DNA from: Acidimicrobiales bacterium
Lineage (GTDB): Bacteria > Actinomycetota > Acidimicrobiia > Acidimicrobiales > Iamiaceae
DNA: 40,244 nt
NCBI GenBank assembly: GCA_025463365.1
Contig: JAOBWM010000026.1
Location: 1-40,244 of the forward strand
Direction of reading: 5' to 3'
This document shows, piece after piece, positions 7,219 through 14,552 of the stretch (within the stretch, counting starts at the first letter, position 1; the number at the start of each line of letters is the position of its first letter). The position numbers were made by a program, and so were the translations under genes. The notes under the pieces were generated by a model. The model was not told where the DNA came from, did not search any database, and saw only the letters and a program-made list of their open reading frames with translations.

Positions 7219-9660
7219 ATGAAGCAGGGGCGCACGCGCGCGGCGACGGTTGCAGTCGCACTGGTGGTCGCCATGCTCGCTGCGGGGTGCAGCAGCAGCG
7301 GGAGCGACGGGGCGTCGACGCCCTCGTCCACCACGGGTGGGCGGGCCGGGGTGGCACCGCGTGCCAAGGCCACTGGCCAGTACGCCACCGATCTCGGCCT
7401 CAAGGTCGACCCCGGCGAGAAGACCGCCAAGGCCACCTTCGAGGTCCAGCCCGGGACCGAGGAGGTCACCGTCCTCGGCGGGAAGCCCAAGCAGCGCTTC
7501 TCGCTCATCGATGCCGGCGGCAACCGCCTCGTGGTCCTCAAGGCCGACCGCTTCGGCCAGGTCCACTTCTCCTACCTGCCGACGAAGCTCGCCGAGTTCC
7601 AGACCGGTGCCCGGACCAAGCTGCCGACCTCCGATGGCTTCCCCGTCGCCGCGGGCGACGGCTACACGGTGCGCAGCGAGGACACGTCGCCAGTGCAGGC
7701 CTCGAAGGCGTTCCACGTGCTCGGCCGCGACGACAACCCGAAGCCCTCGTTCTTCGACGCCGAGAAGGGCAAGCTCGGCCCGACGGGCGACGAGACCTCG
7801 TGGTTCGGCTACGAGACGATGCGCGACGGCGTGCAGCTGAGCATCAACGTCCGCCTGCCCGGCCCGCCCGACAAGGGGCCGTACCCCACCGTCGTCGAGT
7901 ACTCCGGGTACGGCCCGGCCAACCCGAACGCCCAGGAGCCAGGCTCGATGATCGCCGGTCTCCTGGGCTACGCCACGATCGGCGTCAACATGCGCGGCAC
8001 GGGCTGCTCGGGTGGCGTCTTCGACGTCTTCAACACCGCCCAGCAGGTCGATGGCTACGACATGATCGAAGGCCTCGCCCGCCAGCCATGGGTCAAGGAC
8101 CACAAGGTCGGCATGGTCGGCCTCAGCTACTCCGGCATCACCCAGCTGTACGTGGCCGCCACCCAGCCGCCGCACCTGGCGGCCGTCACGTCGCTGTCGG
8201 TCATCAAGGACCCGTGGCTCGAGCAGTGGCCGGGCGGCGTCTACAACGGCGGATTCACCAAGTCGTGGCTCGAGGAGCGCGACCGCGAGTCGTCGGCCAC
8301 CGGGACATCGTGGGTCGGCGAGCGGATCGCGGCCGGCGACGACACCTGCAAGGCCAACCAGGAGCTGCGCGAGCAGAACATCGACTTCGAGTCGTTCGGG
8401 CGCTCCCTCGTTCGCCGGCCGTTGCAGGACGACGACCGGGACCTCTCGAAGCTCGTCGACCGGATCAAGGTTCCGGTGTACCTGACGGGTGCATGGCAGG
8501 ACGAGCAGACGGGCCCGCAGTTCGCCGACATGTTGGGCCGCTTCACCAACGCGCCGGTGAAGCGCTTCACCATGTTCAACGGCCGCCACCCCGACGGCTA
8601 CACGCCCCTCGTGCTCACGCGCTGGTACGAGTTCCTCGAGTTCTTCGTCGACAAGAAGGTCCCGCGCCTGTCCGACGGCATCCGGTCGGCGGCACCAGCG
8701 GTCCTCCGGGACAGCTTCGGGGACGTGGACGGCCTCGACTTCGAGCCCGACCGCTTCACGAAGTTCCGCGACGACCAGTACGCCGAGGCCCTCGCGGCCT
8801 ACGAGAAGGAACCCGACGTCCGGGTCCTGTTCGACGTCGGCGGCGCGCCGGGCACGAAGCCGGGTTCGCCGGTGGCGACCTTCGACAAGAGCTACTCGTC
8901 CTGGCCGCCGAGCGAGACGAAGGCGCAGGACTTCTACCTGACCCCCGCGGGCGTGCTGGGGACGGCGGGGGCACCGGTCGCCACCGGCGGCGAGCAGTTC
9001 GCCAACGACCCCTCGGCCGCTCCGGTCGACTTCTGCAAGACCGAATGCGGTCTGCTCGACCCCACCTGGGACTTCGACTGGACCAACTACGGCAAGGGCA
9101 ACGGCTTGGAGTACGTCACCAAGCCGTTCACCAAGGACACCGTGCTCGGTGGCCCGGGCTACGCCGACCTGTTCGTGCAGGTCCCCGATGGCGACGCCGA
9201 CGTCCAGGTGACGCTCAGCCTCATCCGCCCCGACGGCACCGAGTGGAAGGTGACCACCGGCGAGCTCCGGCTGAGCGACCGGAAGGTCGACGCCTCCCGC
9301 TCGAAGGGTCTGTTGATCGAGCGCACGTACTCGAAGGCGGACGCCCGGGCCATGCCGAAGGGGTCCTACGCCGAGGCCAAGGTGGCGTTCCCGTCGTTCG
9401 CCCAGGCGTTCCGCAAGGGCGATCGGCTCCGGGTGGCCATCTCCAGCCCCGGGCGGGACTTCGCAGCCTGGACCTTCACCGGCATCGGCAAGGCCGGCAC
9501 ACCCCGGATCATCGGGTTCGGCCAGGACCATCCCTCGAAGATCGTGCTCGGCGTGCTGCCCGGCATCTCGAAGGTCCCGGCGATCGACACCGCCTGCCCG
9601 TCGCTGCGCGGCCAGGCCTGCCGCCCCTACACCCCCACCCCGAACACCCCGTCTCCCTAG
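7219..9660 (+). CDS. CocE/NonD-type (X-Pro dipeptidyl-peptidase S15) hydrolase, lipoprotein
   Basis: The protein has 813 residues. It begins with a lipoprotein signal ending LAAGC (Cys24), so it is anchored outside the membrane. An alpha/beta-hydrolase core of the CocE/S15 family follows: EYSGYGP, NMRGTGCSGG, and the nucleophile elbow GLSYSG with Ser303. A C-terminal jelly-roll domain (PF08530-like) contains VQVPDGDADVQVTLSLIRPDGT. The family hydrolyses esters or amides, including acylated beta-lactam precursors and cocaine; the true substrate here is unknown. The roughly 170 residues between the lipobox and the catalytic domain are unusual and resemble no domain I know. ATG 7219 follows a GGGGAC site. 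The gene is 106 bp downstream of the metalloprotease-like gene. Confidence 0.88.
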   Translation: MKQGRTRAATVAVALVVAMLAAGCSSSGSDGASTPSSTTGGRAGVAPRAKATGQYATDLGLKVDPGEKTAKATFEVQPGTEEVTVLGGKPKQRFSLIDAGGNRLVVLKADRFGQVHFSYLPTKLAEFQTGARTKLPTSDGFPVAAGDGYTVRSEDTSPVQASKAFHVLGRDDNPKPSFFDAEKGKLGPTGDETSWFGYETMRDGVQLSINVRLPGPPDKGPYPTVVEYSGYGPANPNAQEPGSMIAGLLGYATIGVNMRGTGCSGGVFDVFNTAQQVDGYDMIEGLARQPWVKDHKVGMVGLSYSGITQLYVAATQPPHLAAVTSLSVIKDPWLEQWPGGVYNGGFTKSWLEERDRESSATGTSWVGERIAAGDDTCKANQELREQNIDFESFGRSLVRRPLQDDDRDLSKLVDRIKVPVYLTGAWQDEQTGPQFADMLGRFTNAPVKRFTMFNGRHPDGYTPLVLTRWYEFLEFFVDKKVPRLSDGIRSAAPAVLRDSFGDVDGLDFEPDRFTKFRDDQYAEALAAYEKEPDVRVLFDVGGAPGTKPGSPVATFDKSYSSWPPSETKAQDFYLTPAGVLGTAGAPVATGGEQFANDPSAAPVDFCKTECGLLDPTWDFDWTNYGKGNGLEYVTKPFTKDTVLGGPGYADLFVQVPDGDADVQVTLSLIRPDGTEWKVTTGELRLSDRKVDASRSKGLLIERTYSKADARAMPKGSYAEAKVAFPSFAQAFRKGDRLRVAISSPGRDFAAWTFTGIGKAGTPRIIGFGQDHPSKIVLGVLPGISKVPAIDTACPSLRGQACRPYTPTPNTPSP

Positions 9661-9678
9661 CATCGGCCACCCCGGGTC

Positions 9679-9708
9679 GGGCACCCGGAGGCGGACGTCG
9701 GGTGGCCC
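9679..9708 (+). terminator. GC-rich hairpin after the CocE-type gene
   Basis: GGGCACCCG (9679-9687) can pair with CGGGTGGCCC (9699-9708) with one bulge. It begins 18 bp past the CocE-type stop and lies just before the first dyad of cluster B. There is no T-run, so it may be an attenuating structure rather than a canonical terminator. Confidence 0.3.
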
Positions 9709-9721
9709 GGAGGGCGCCCAC

Positions 9722-9945
9722 TTCTGAGCGCTCTGTGTCGCGCCCACGCGTCACCAGCCGCTCAGAACGGGCGCGGGTCGGGCGCGCCCCCGGGGTCGGG
9801 CACCCCCGGGTCGGCCCCGGGGTGCCCACTTCTGAGCGCCCCACGACGCGCCCACGCGTCACCAGCGGCTCAGAACGGACGCGGGTCGAGCGGCCCCCGT
9901 TCTGAGCGCCCCGCGTCGCGTCCACGCGTCTCCAGCCGCTCAGAA
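9722..9945. repeat. cluster of three 46-bp nested dyads, family 1 (9722-9767, 9830-9875, 9900-9945)
   Basis: Each copy is 46 bp with terminal TTCTGAGCG and CTCAGAA. The apical loop is CCCA in the first two and TCCA in the third. The middle copy has a perfect inner stem (GACGCG with CGCGTC), while the others carry one mismatch. Start-to-start spacings are 108 and 70 bp. The 437-bp gap (9661-10097) holds only these dyads, two GC-rich hairpins and the L,D-transpeptidase leader; no gene is seen in it. Confidence 0.92.
9798..9827. terminator. strong GC hairpin between two dyad copies
   Basis: GGGCACCCCCGGG (9798-9810) pairs with CCCCGGGGTGCCC (9815-9827) at 12 of 13 positions around a TCGG loop. 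It sits two bases before the second family 1 dyad. It is a plausible factor-assisted terminator or a composite part of the repeat; no T-run follows. Confidence 0.35.
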
Positions 9946-10097
9946 GGGCGGGGGCAAGGCAGGTCCGGCGGTGTCGTCACGTGGTGAGGTGGCGCTCGTC
10001 GTTCGCCGGTGCCTGGGTTTCGGGTTGCCCGCCATGCCAGAATGCTCGGCCCGACGGTCGGGACGGGCGGGGGCCCAGGAAACGAACGCAGGTGAGG

Positions 10098-11000
10098 ATG
10101 GACGCCAACGTGCGCGACGGGCGACGGATCGGTCGACGGCAGCTCGCGGCCCGACGAGTGGTGATCGGCGTCGTGTTCGGCGCGCTCGTGCTCGCCGGGT
10201 GCTCGAGCGGCAGGGGCGACTTGACCTCGTCTGGCCCCGGGACCACCGCCGTGCCGGCCGTGACCGACGGCGCCACCTCCACCACCGCAGCCACCACGAC
10301 CTCGACTGCGCCGCCCACCACAACGACGACCGCGCCGCCCACCACCACGACCACGACCTTGCCGGTGACCGAGCTCGTCGAGCCGACCGGCCCGCTCCAG
10401 TCGGGCAGCAAGGGCAAGCGCACGCTCGCGCTGCAAAACGCACTCAAGGCCCAGCACTACGACCCGGGTGAGCCCGACGGGCGGTTCGGCCTCAAGACCA
10501 CGCTGTCGATCTGGGCGTTCCAGGGACTGCACGGGCAGCCCCAGAGCGGCGTGGTCAGCCCCGAACTCGAGGCCCTGATCCTGGCGAACCCGGCCCAGGC
10601 GATGTTGCGGCCGGCTCTCGGCCCCACCCACACGGAGGTCGACCTGACCCGCCAGGTCCTCATCGTGTGGCACGACGGCCAACCGAGGCTGATCACCCAC
10701 GTCTCGTCGGGCAGCGGCCACGCCTACTGCGAGGACACCAAGGTCGGCCGGGCCTGCGGCGACGCCCTCACCCCCCTGGGCGTGTTCAGCTTCTACCGCC
10801 AGATCCAGGGCATCCGCGAGGCAGCGCTGGGCAAGCTCTACGACCCGGTGTACTTCACGGGTGGCTTCGCGGTCCACGGGTCGCCGTCGGTGCCGGACCA
10901 CCCGGCGAGCCACGGCTGCGTCCGCATCCCGATGTCGATCTCGACCTACTTCCAGTCCCTCGTCACGCTCGGCGAGAAGGTCGAAGTCTTCCGGTCCTAA
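10098..11000 (+). CDS. L,D-transpeptidase (YkuD) lipoprotein with peptidoglycan-binding domain
   Basis: ATG 10098 follows AGGTGAGG closely and gives a 300-residue lipoprotein with lipobox LVLAGC (Cys35). A Thr/Pro-rich linker (about residues 50-92) spaces the protein from the membrane. A PG_binding_1 domain follows (GSKGKRTLALQNALKAQHYD to FQGLHG, about 98-145), then a YkuD catalytic domain ending in HG at 260-261 and SHGCVR (His272, Cys274). These enzymes form 3-3 cross-links in peptidoglycan or attach proteins to it. All catalytic residues are present. The upstream in-frame extension to 9981 is rejected because it lacks a ribosome site and would bury the signal peptide. The gene follows cluster B of the dyads. 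Confidence 0.93.
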   Translation: MDANVRDGRRIGRRQLAARRVVIGVVFGALVLAGCSSGRGDLTSSGPGTTAVPAVTDGATSTTAATTTSTAPPTTTTTAPPTTTTTTLPVTELVEPTGPLQSGSKGKRTLALQNALKAQHYDPGEPDGRFGLKTTLSIWAFQGLHGQPQSGVVSPELEALILANPAQAMLRPALGPTHTEVDLTRQVLIVWHDGQPRLITHVSSGSGHAYCEDTKVGRACGDALTPLGVFSFYRQIQGIREAALGKLYDPVYFTGGFAVHGSPSVPDHPASHGCVRIPMSISTYFQSLVTLGEKVEVFRS

Positions 11001-11045
11001 CGCCGTTCCGGCGTCGGCCTTGGTCCTCGCGAGACGCGATCGCCG

Positions 11046-11918
11046 TCAGAGCTTGGCGATGACCTTCTCGGCGAAGGCGCCATAGGCCTCGGGGGCGGAC
11101 TCGGCGTCCCAAGCGAGCGGTGGGATCACGATTCGGTGGACACCGAGGGCCTTCATCTCCGCCACCGCGCCGAGCGGATCGTCGCGGCCGCTGGCCGGCA
11201 TGCCGGCGGTGATCTCGATGGTCGAAGGGTCGCGGCCGGCGTCCTCGGCGGCATGGCGCATGACCTCGAACAGATTGCCCAGCTGTTCGAGGCTGCCCTT
11301 GCCGGGGAAGAACCCGTCGCCGATGCGACCGGCCCGCTTGGCCGCCAGCTCGCTGTGCCCGCCGATCACGATCGGTACCGTCCCGTTCGTCGGGGTCGGC
11401 AGGCTGACGGCGCGCTCCCACCGGTGGTAGCCGTCGTCGACGTCGGTCTCCTCGCCGGTCCACAGCGCGCGCATGGCGGCGACGTAGGCATCCATGCGCT
11501 TGCCCCGGCCGGCGAACGGCACGCCGAGGGCGTCGAACTCCTCCTCGAGCCACCCCACCCCGATCCCCAGGCGCACCCGGCCGCCGGACAAGCGATCGAG
11601 GGTGGCGACCTCCTTGGCCGCGATGCCCGGGTTGCGCTGCGGCAGGATCAAGATCCCGGTGCCGAGCAGCAACGTGTCGGTGACGGCGGCGACGTAGGCG
11701 AGCCACACCAGCGGGTCGGGGATCGGGACGGTCTCGCCACCGGGCATCTTGCCGCTGCGGGCGTAGGGGTACGTCGACTCGTAGTCGGCCGGGACGAGCA
11801 CGTGCTCGACCGTCCAGATCGAATCGAAGCCGGCAGCCTCGATGGCTCGGGCGCACCCGGCGGCGGTGGGTCCCTCGGCGAGGGGCCCGGAGTTGGCAAA
11901 GGCGATCCCGAACAGCAT
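11046..11918 (-). CDS. LLM-class F420-dependent oxidoreductase
   Basis: The 290-residue protein is a luciferase-like TIM barrel. Recognisable segments are CARAIEAAGFDSIWTVEHVL, the LLGTGILILPQRNP strand-loop, VATLDRLSGGRVRLGIGVGW and GRRGKRMDAY-like F420/flavin contact regions. Members use F420 or FMN to reduce or oxidise diverse substrates, so specificity is open. ATG 11918 is preferred because the longer open frame upstream is made only of dyad repeats. It converges on the L,D-transpeptidase gene. The 890-bp repeat-rich gap lies upstream of its start. Confidence 0.9.
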   Translation of the reverse strand: MLFGIAFANSGPLAEGPTAAGCARAIEAAGFDSIWTVEHVLVPADYESTYPYARSGKMPGGETVPIPDPLVWLAYVAAVTDTLLLGTGILILPQRNPGIAAKEVATLDRLSGGRVRLGIGVGWLEEEFDALGVPFAGRGKRMDAYVAAMRALWTGEETDVDDGYHRWERAVSLPTPTNGTVPIVIGGHSELAAKRAGRIGDGFFPGKGSLEQLGNLFEVMRHAAEDAGRDPSTIEITAGMPASGRDDPLGAVAEMKALGVHRIVIPPLAWDAESAPEAYGAFAEKVIAKL

Positions 11919-11942
11919 GCGCCGGACCGTACCGCCACATCC

Positions 11943-12306
11943 TTCTGAGCGCTCCACGTCGCATGCGTGCGACGCCAGCCGCTCAGAACCGGGGGGCGAG
12001 GGCGCTGGCATTTCTGAGCGCTCTACGTCGCGTGGGTGCGACACCAGGCGCTCAGAACGGGGGTCGGCGCCGGCTCTGGAACGGGGGGCGAGGGGCTGGG
12101 GCGACGAGGGTGCCGGCATTTCTGAGCGCTCGGCATCGCATGGGTGCGACACCAGCTGTTCAGAACCGGGGGCGGCGAGGGGGCTGGCATTTCTGAGCGC
12201 TCCACGTCGCAGGCGTGCGACACCGAGCGCTCAGAACCGGGGAGGCCGCCGGCGCCGCGATTTCGAGCGCTCGGCGTCGCGTGGGTGCGACACCAGGCGC
12301 TCAGAA
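11943..12306. repeat. array of five 46-bp nested dyads, family 1
   Basis: Copies lie at 11943-11988, 12012-12057, 12120-12165, 12191-12236 and 12261-12306, all exactly 46 bp. Spacers are 23-25 bp, except for one of 62 bp, and are GC-rich, related but not identical. On the minus strand the apical loop is CCCA in three copies, CGCA in one and CGCC in another. The flanking genes are both on the minus strand, so loop orientation relative to transcription matches the other two clusters. The third copy has a decayed outer arm and the fifth starts TTTCGAG. Confidence 0.92.
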
Positions 12307-12514
12307 CGGGGATCGGCTCCGGCGGGCGCACTGGAAGGCGGGCGCGAGGCGGGGCTACGGTGACCGACGTCACGACCTGTGATCGCAACGTTGCTGGTCG
12401 TCCGGTGCTGCTCGAACCGCTGGCTGCCTCCAAGGGGGAAGGCGCCGCTTCCGGGCAGCGCCGCGGCCGAGCCGCGATTGGGGCTGCCGAGGGCATGTCG
12501 CGCTTGCGGGGAGA

Positions 12515-12827
12515 CCAGCGCCTGACGGCGGGTGCGTCGTGAGTTGCCTGGCGCTGGTGGCCTTCGCAGTGCAGTGCGGGGCCCCAGCGCCTGACGGTGG
12601 GTGCGTCGTGAGTTGGCCTGGCGCTGGTGGCCTTCCCGGTACAGCGCGGGGCCCCAGCGCCTGACGGTAGGTGCGTCGTGAGTTGGCCTGGCGCTGGTGG
12701 CCTTCCCGGTACCGGGCGGGGAGCCCGAGCGGGTGACGGTGGGTGCGTCGTCGGTTGGCCTGGCGCTGGTGGCCTTCCCGGTACCGGGCGGGGAGACCCA
12801 GCGCGTCGTCAGTTGACCTGGCGCTGG
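12515..12827. repeat. tandem array copied from the 3' end of the acyl-CoA synthetase gene; each unit holds a 43-45 bp nested dyad
   Basis: Units of about 70 bp (steps 69, 70, 72 and 58) repeat the last ten codons of the acyl-CoA synthetase plus trailing DNA. Each holds an outer dyad CCAGCGCC with GGCGCTGG and an inner dyad GACG with CGTC around a GTGGGTG-type loop (CCCA on the minus strand). Dyads lie at 12515-12557, 12584-12627, 12654-12697 and about 12725-12769. A shortened version at 12798-12827 includes the true stop codon region. The remaining part of the 11919-12808 gap (12307-12514) shows no gene. Confidence 0.85.
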
Positions 12828-14359
12828 CGGCCTTCCCAGTACGGGGCGCGGAGCTTGAACTTCTGCAGCTTGCCGGTGGCGGTGCGGGCCAGTTCGTCGC
12901 GGAACTCGATGCGCTTGGGGACCTTGTAGCCGGCGAGCTTCGTGCGGCAGTGGTCCCGCAGCTCGTCGTCTGTGGCCGATGCACCGGGCGCCAGCACGAC
13001 GAGGGCGAGGATCAGCTCGCCCCACTTCTCGTCGGGCACGCCGATCACCGCGACCTCGGCCACCGCGGGATGGGAGAAGAGCGCGTCCTCGGTCTCGATG
13101 GACGACACGTTCTCGCCGCCGGAGATGATCACGTCCTTCTTGCGGTCCGAGATGGCGAGGTAGCCCTCGTCGTCGATCGTGCCGCCGTCGCCGGTGCGGA
13201 ACCAGCCGTCGACGATGGCCTCGGCTGTGGCATCGGGCTGCTCCCAGTACCCCTCGAGCACGTGGTTGCCCCGAGCGAGGATCTCGCCCTCCTCGTCGAT
13301 GCGCACCGAGATGCCGAGGGCGGGCGCGCCGGCCCGACCCAGCTTGACCGCTCGCTCGCCCGGCGTGAGGTCGTCCCACTCCGCACGCGTGCGGTTCATG
13401 GTGAGCAGGGGAGCGGTCTCGGTGAGCCCGTAGATCTGGACGAACTCCCAGCCGAGCTCGGTCTCCACCCGCTCGATGGTGCGGGTGGGCGGCGGTGCCC
13501 CGGCCACCACGATGCGGGTGCGGCCGGCACCCGGGATGGGTCCGTCCCACGTCGCCGCGGCGTCGAGGATGGCATTGACGACGGCCGGCGCGCCACACAT
13601 CAGGGTCACCCCGTGCTCGTTGACCCGGCGCAGGATCTCGGCGCCGTCGACCTTGCGGATGACGATCTGCTTCGTGCCCATGCCGGTGTTGGCGTAGGGC
13701 ATGCCCCAGCCGTTGCAGTGGAACATCGGGAGCGTGTGCAGGAACACGTCGCGGTCGTTGACCCCGGTCTGCCAGCCGAACGTGGTGGCGTTGAGCCACA
13801 GCGACCGGTGGGTCTGCTGGACGCCCTTGGGTCGGGCTGTCGTGCCGCTCGTGTAGTTGATGACCGCGGTGGCGTCCTCGTCGGGCGTCCACGGTTCGGG
13901 CTCGACGTCGTAGAGGGTGCCGTCCATGCCGAACAGCTCGGCGTCGGACTCGCTGCCGATGGTGAAGCGGTGCTGCGCCTTGACGTCGCCGAGCACCTCC
14001 TCGACCTCGGGATCGACGAGGAGCACCGATGCGCCCGAGTGCTCGACGATGTAGCGCACCTCCTCGGCCGCCAGGCGGAAGTTGACCGGCACGAGGATCC
14101 GGCCGCTCCCGCTGACGCCGAAGAACGAGGTGAGCAGGCGGGCCGAGTTGTGCGACACGATCGCGACGCGGTCGCCCTGGGCGACACCGAGGCGGTCGAG
14201 GGCGGCGGCCTGCGTGCGCGCCCGCTTGGCCATCTCCCCGTAGGTGACCGACCCCCACGACGGTGCCGGCTGGTCGGGCTCGTCGACGAACGCGGTCCGT
14301 TCGGGGTACACGTGGCACGCCCGGCTCAAGAAGTCGGGGATGGTGAGCGGGACCCGCAT
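12809..14359 (-). CDS. long/medium-chain fatty-acid--CoA ligase family protein (AMP-forming)
   Basis: The 516-residue ANL-superfamily adenylating enzyme makes acyl-CoA from a carboxylic acid, ATP and CoA. Motifs are the P-loop YTSGTTARPKGV (169-180), the YGLTETAP adenine-pocket motif, the DGWFRTGDGG hinge region, and the C-terminal lysine in RTATGKLQKFKLR. ATG 14359 follows a GGAGG site on the minus strand. Chain length cannot be read from the sequence. On the minus strand a TAGGGT hexamer lies near 14410, a possible -10 box. The final codons (YWEGRQRQVN) are the source of the tandem array immediately downstream. It is divergent from the PhoD-like gene. Confidence 0.93.
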   Translation of the reverse strand: MRVPLTIPDFLSRACHVYPERTAFVDEPDQPAPSWGSVTYGEMAKRARTQAAALDRLGVAQGDRVAIVSHNSARLLTSFFGVSGSGRILVPVNFRLAAEEVRYIVEHSGASVLLVDPEVEEVLGDVKAQHRFTIGSESDAELFGMDGTLYDVEPEPWTPDEDATAVINYTSGTTARPKGVQQTHRSLWLNATTFGWQTGVNDRDVFLHTLPMFHCNGWGMPYANTGMGTKQIVIRKVDGAEILRRVNEHGVTLMCGAPAVVNAILDAAATWDGPIPGAGRTRIVVAGAPPPTRTIERVETELGWEFVQIYGLTETAPLLTMNRTRAEWDDLTPGERAVKLGRAGAPALGISVRIDEEGEILARGNHVLEGYWEQPDATAEAIVDGWFRTGDGGTIDDEGYLAISDRKKDVIISGGENVSSIETEDALFSHPAVAEVAVIGVPDEKWGELILALVVLAPGASATDDELRDHCRTKLAGYKVPKRIEFRDELARTATGKLQKFKLRAPYWEGRQRQVN

Positions 14360-14474
14360 GGTGGCCTCCCTGGTAAGCGCGATCGAACGGCGGTGACGAG
14401 AGCGCGGCCACCCTAGGCACGGCGTCCGCGGAGCGCGTGACGATCGGCGCACCCGTGACAGGTTGCCACCGGGT

Positions 14475-14482
14475 GAACGTTC
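14475..14482. promoter_or_regulatory. possible operator palindrome between divergent genes
   Basis: The perfect 8-bp palindrome GAACGTTC is flanked by weaker symmetry (CCGG on both sides). It lies in the 193-bp region between the acyl-CoA synthetase and PhoD-like starts. A TetR-type operator is possible, but an 8-bp palindrome alone is weak evidence. Confidence 0.2.
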
Positions 14483-14552
14483 GGTGCCGGGGTGGGGCTC
14501 GATCTCGGACCGGTGGCACACTGTCCGGCGGAACGACGAGGGGGAGACTCGG

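Noticed and set aside
7102-9747. Long minus-strand frame opposite the CocE-type hydrolase
   Set aside because: No domain and biased composition; it is an antisense artefact of high GC content.
11943-12306. Regularly spaced direct repeats that could be taken for a CRISPR array
   Set aside because: Repeats are 46 bp and degenerate, the 23-25 bp spacers are related GC-rich sequence rather than unique, one spacer is 62 bp, copies also occur singly elsewhere, and no cas gene is present.
11842-12363. Protein-like frame with repeated SER...CD...RSE peptides
   Set aside because: The peptides are only translations of the 46-bp dyads; the same pattern occurs in other frames and on the other strand.
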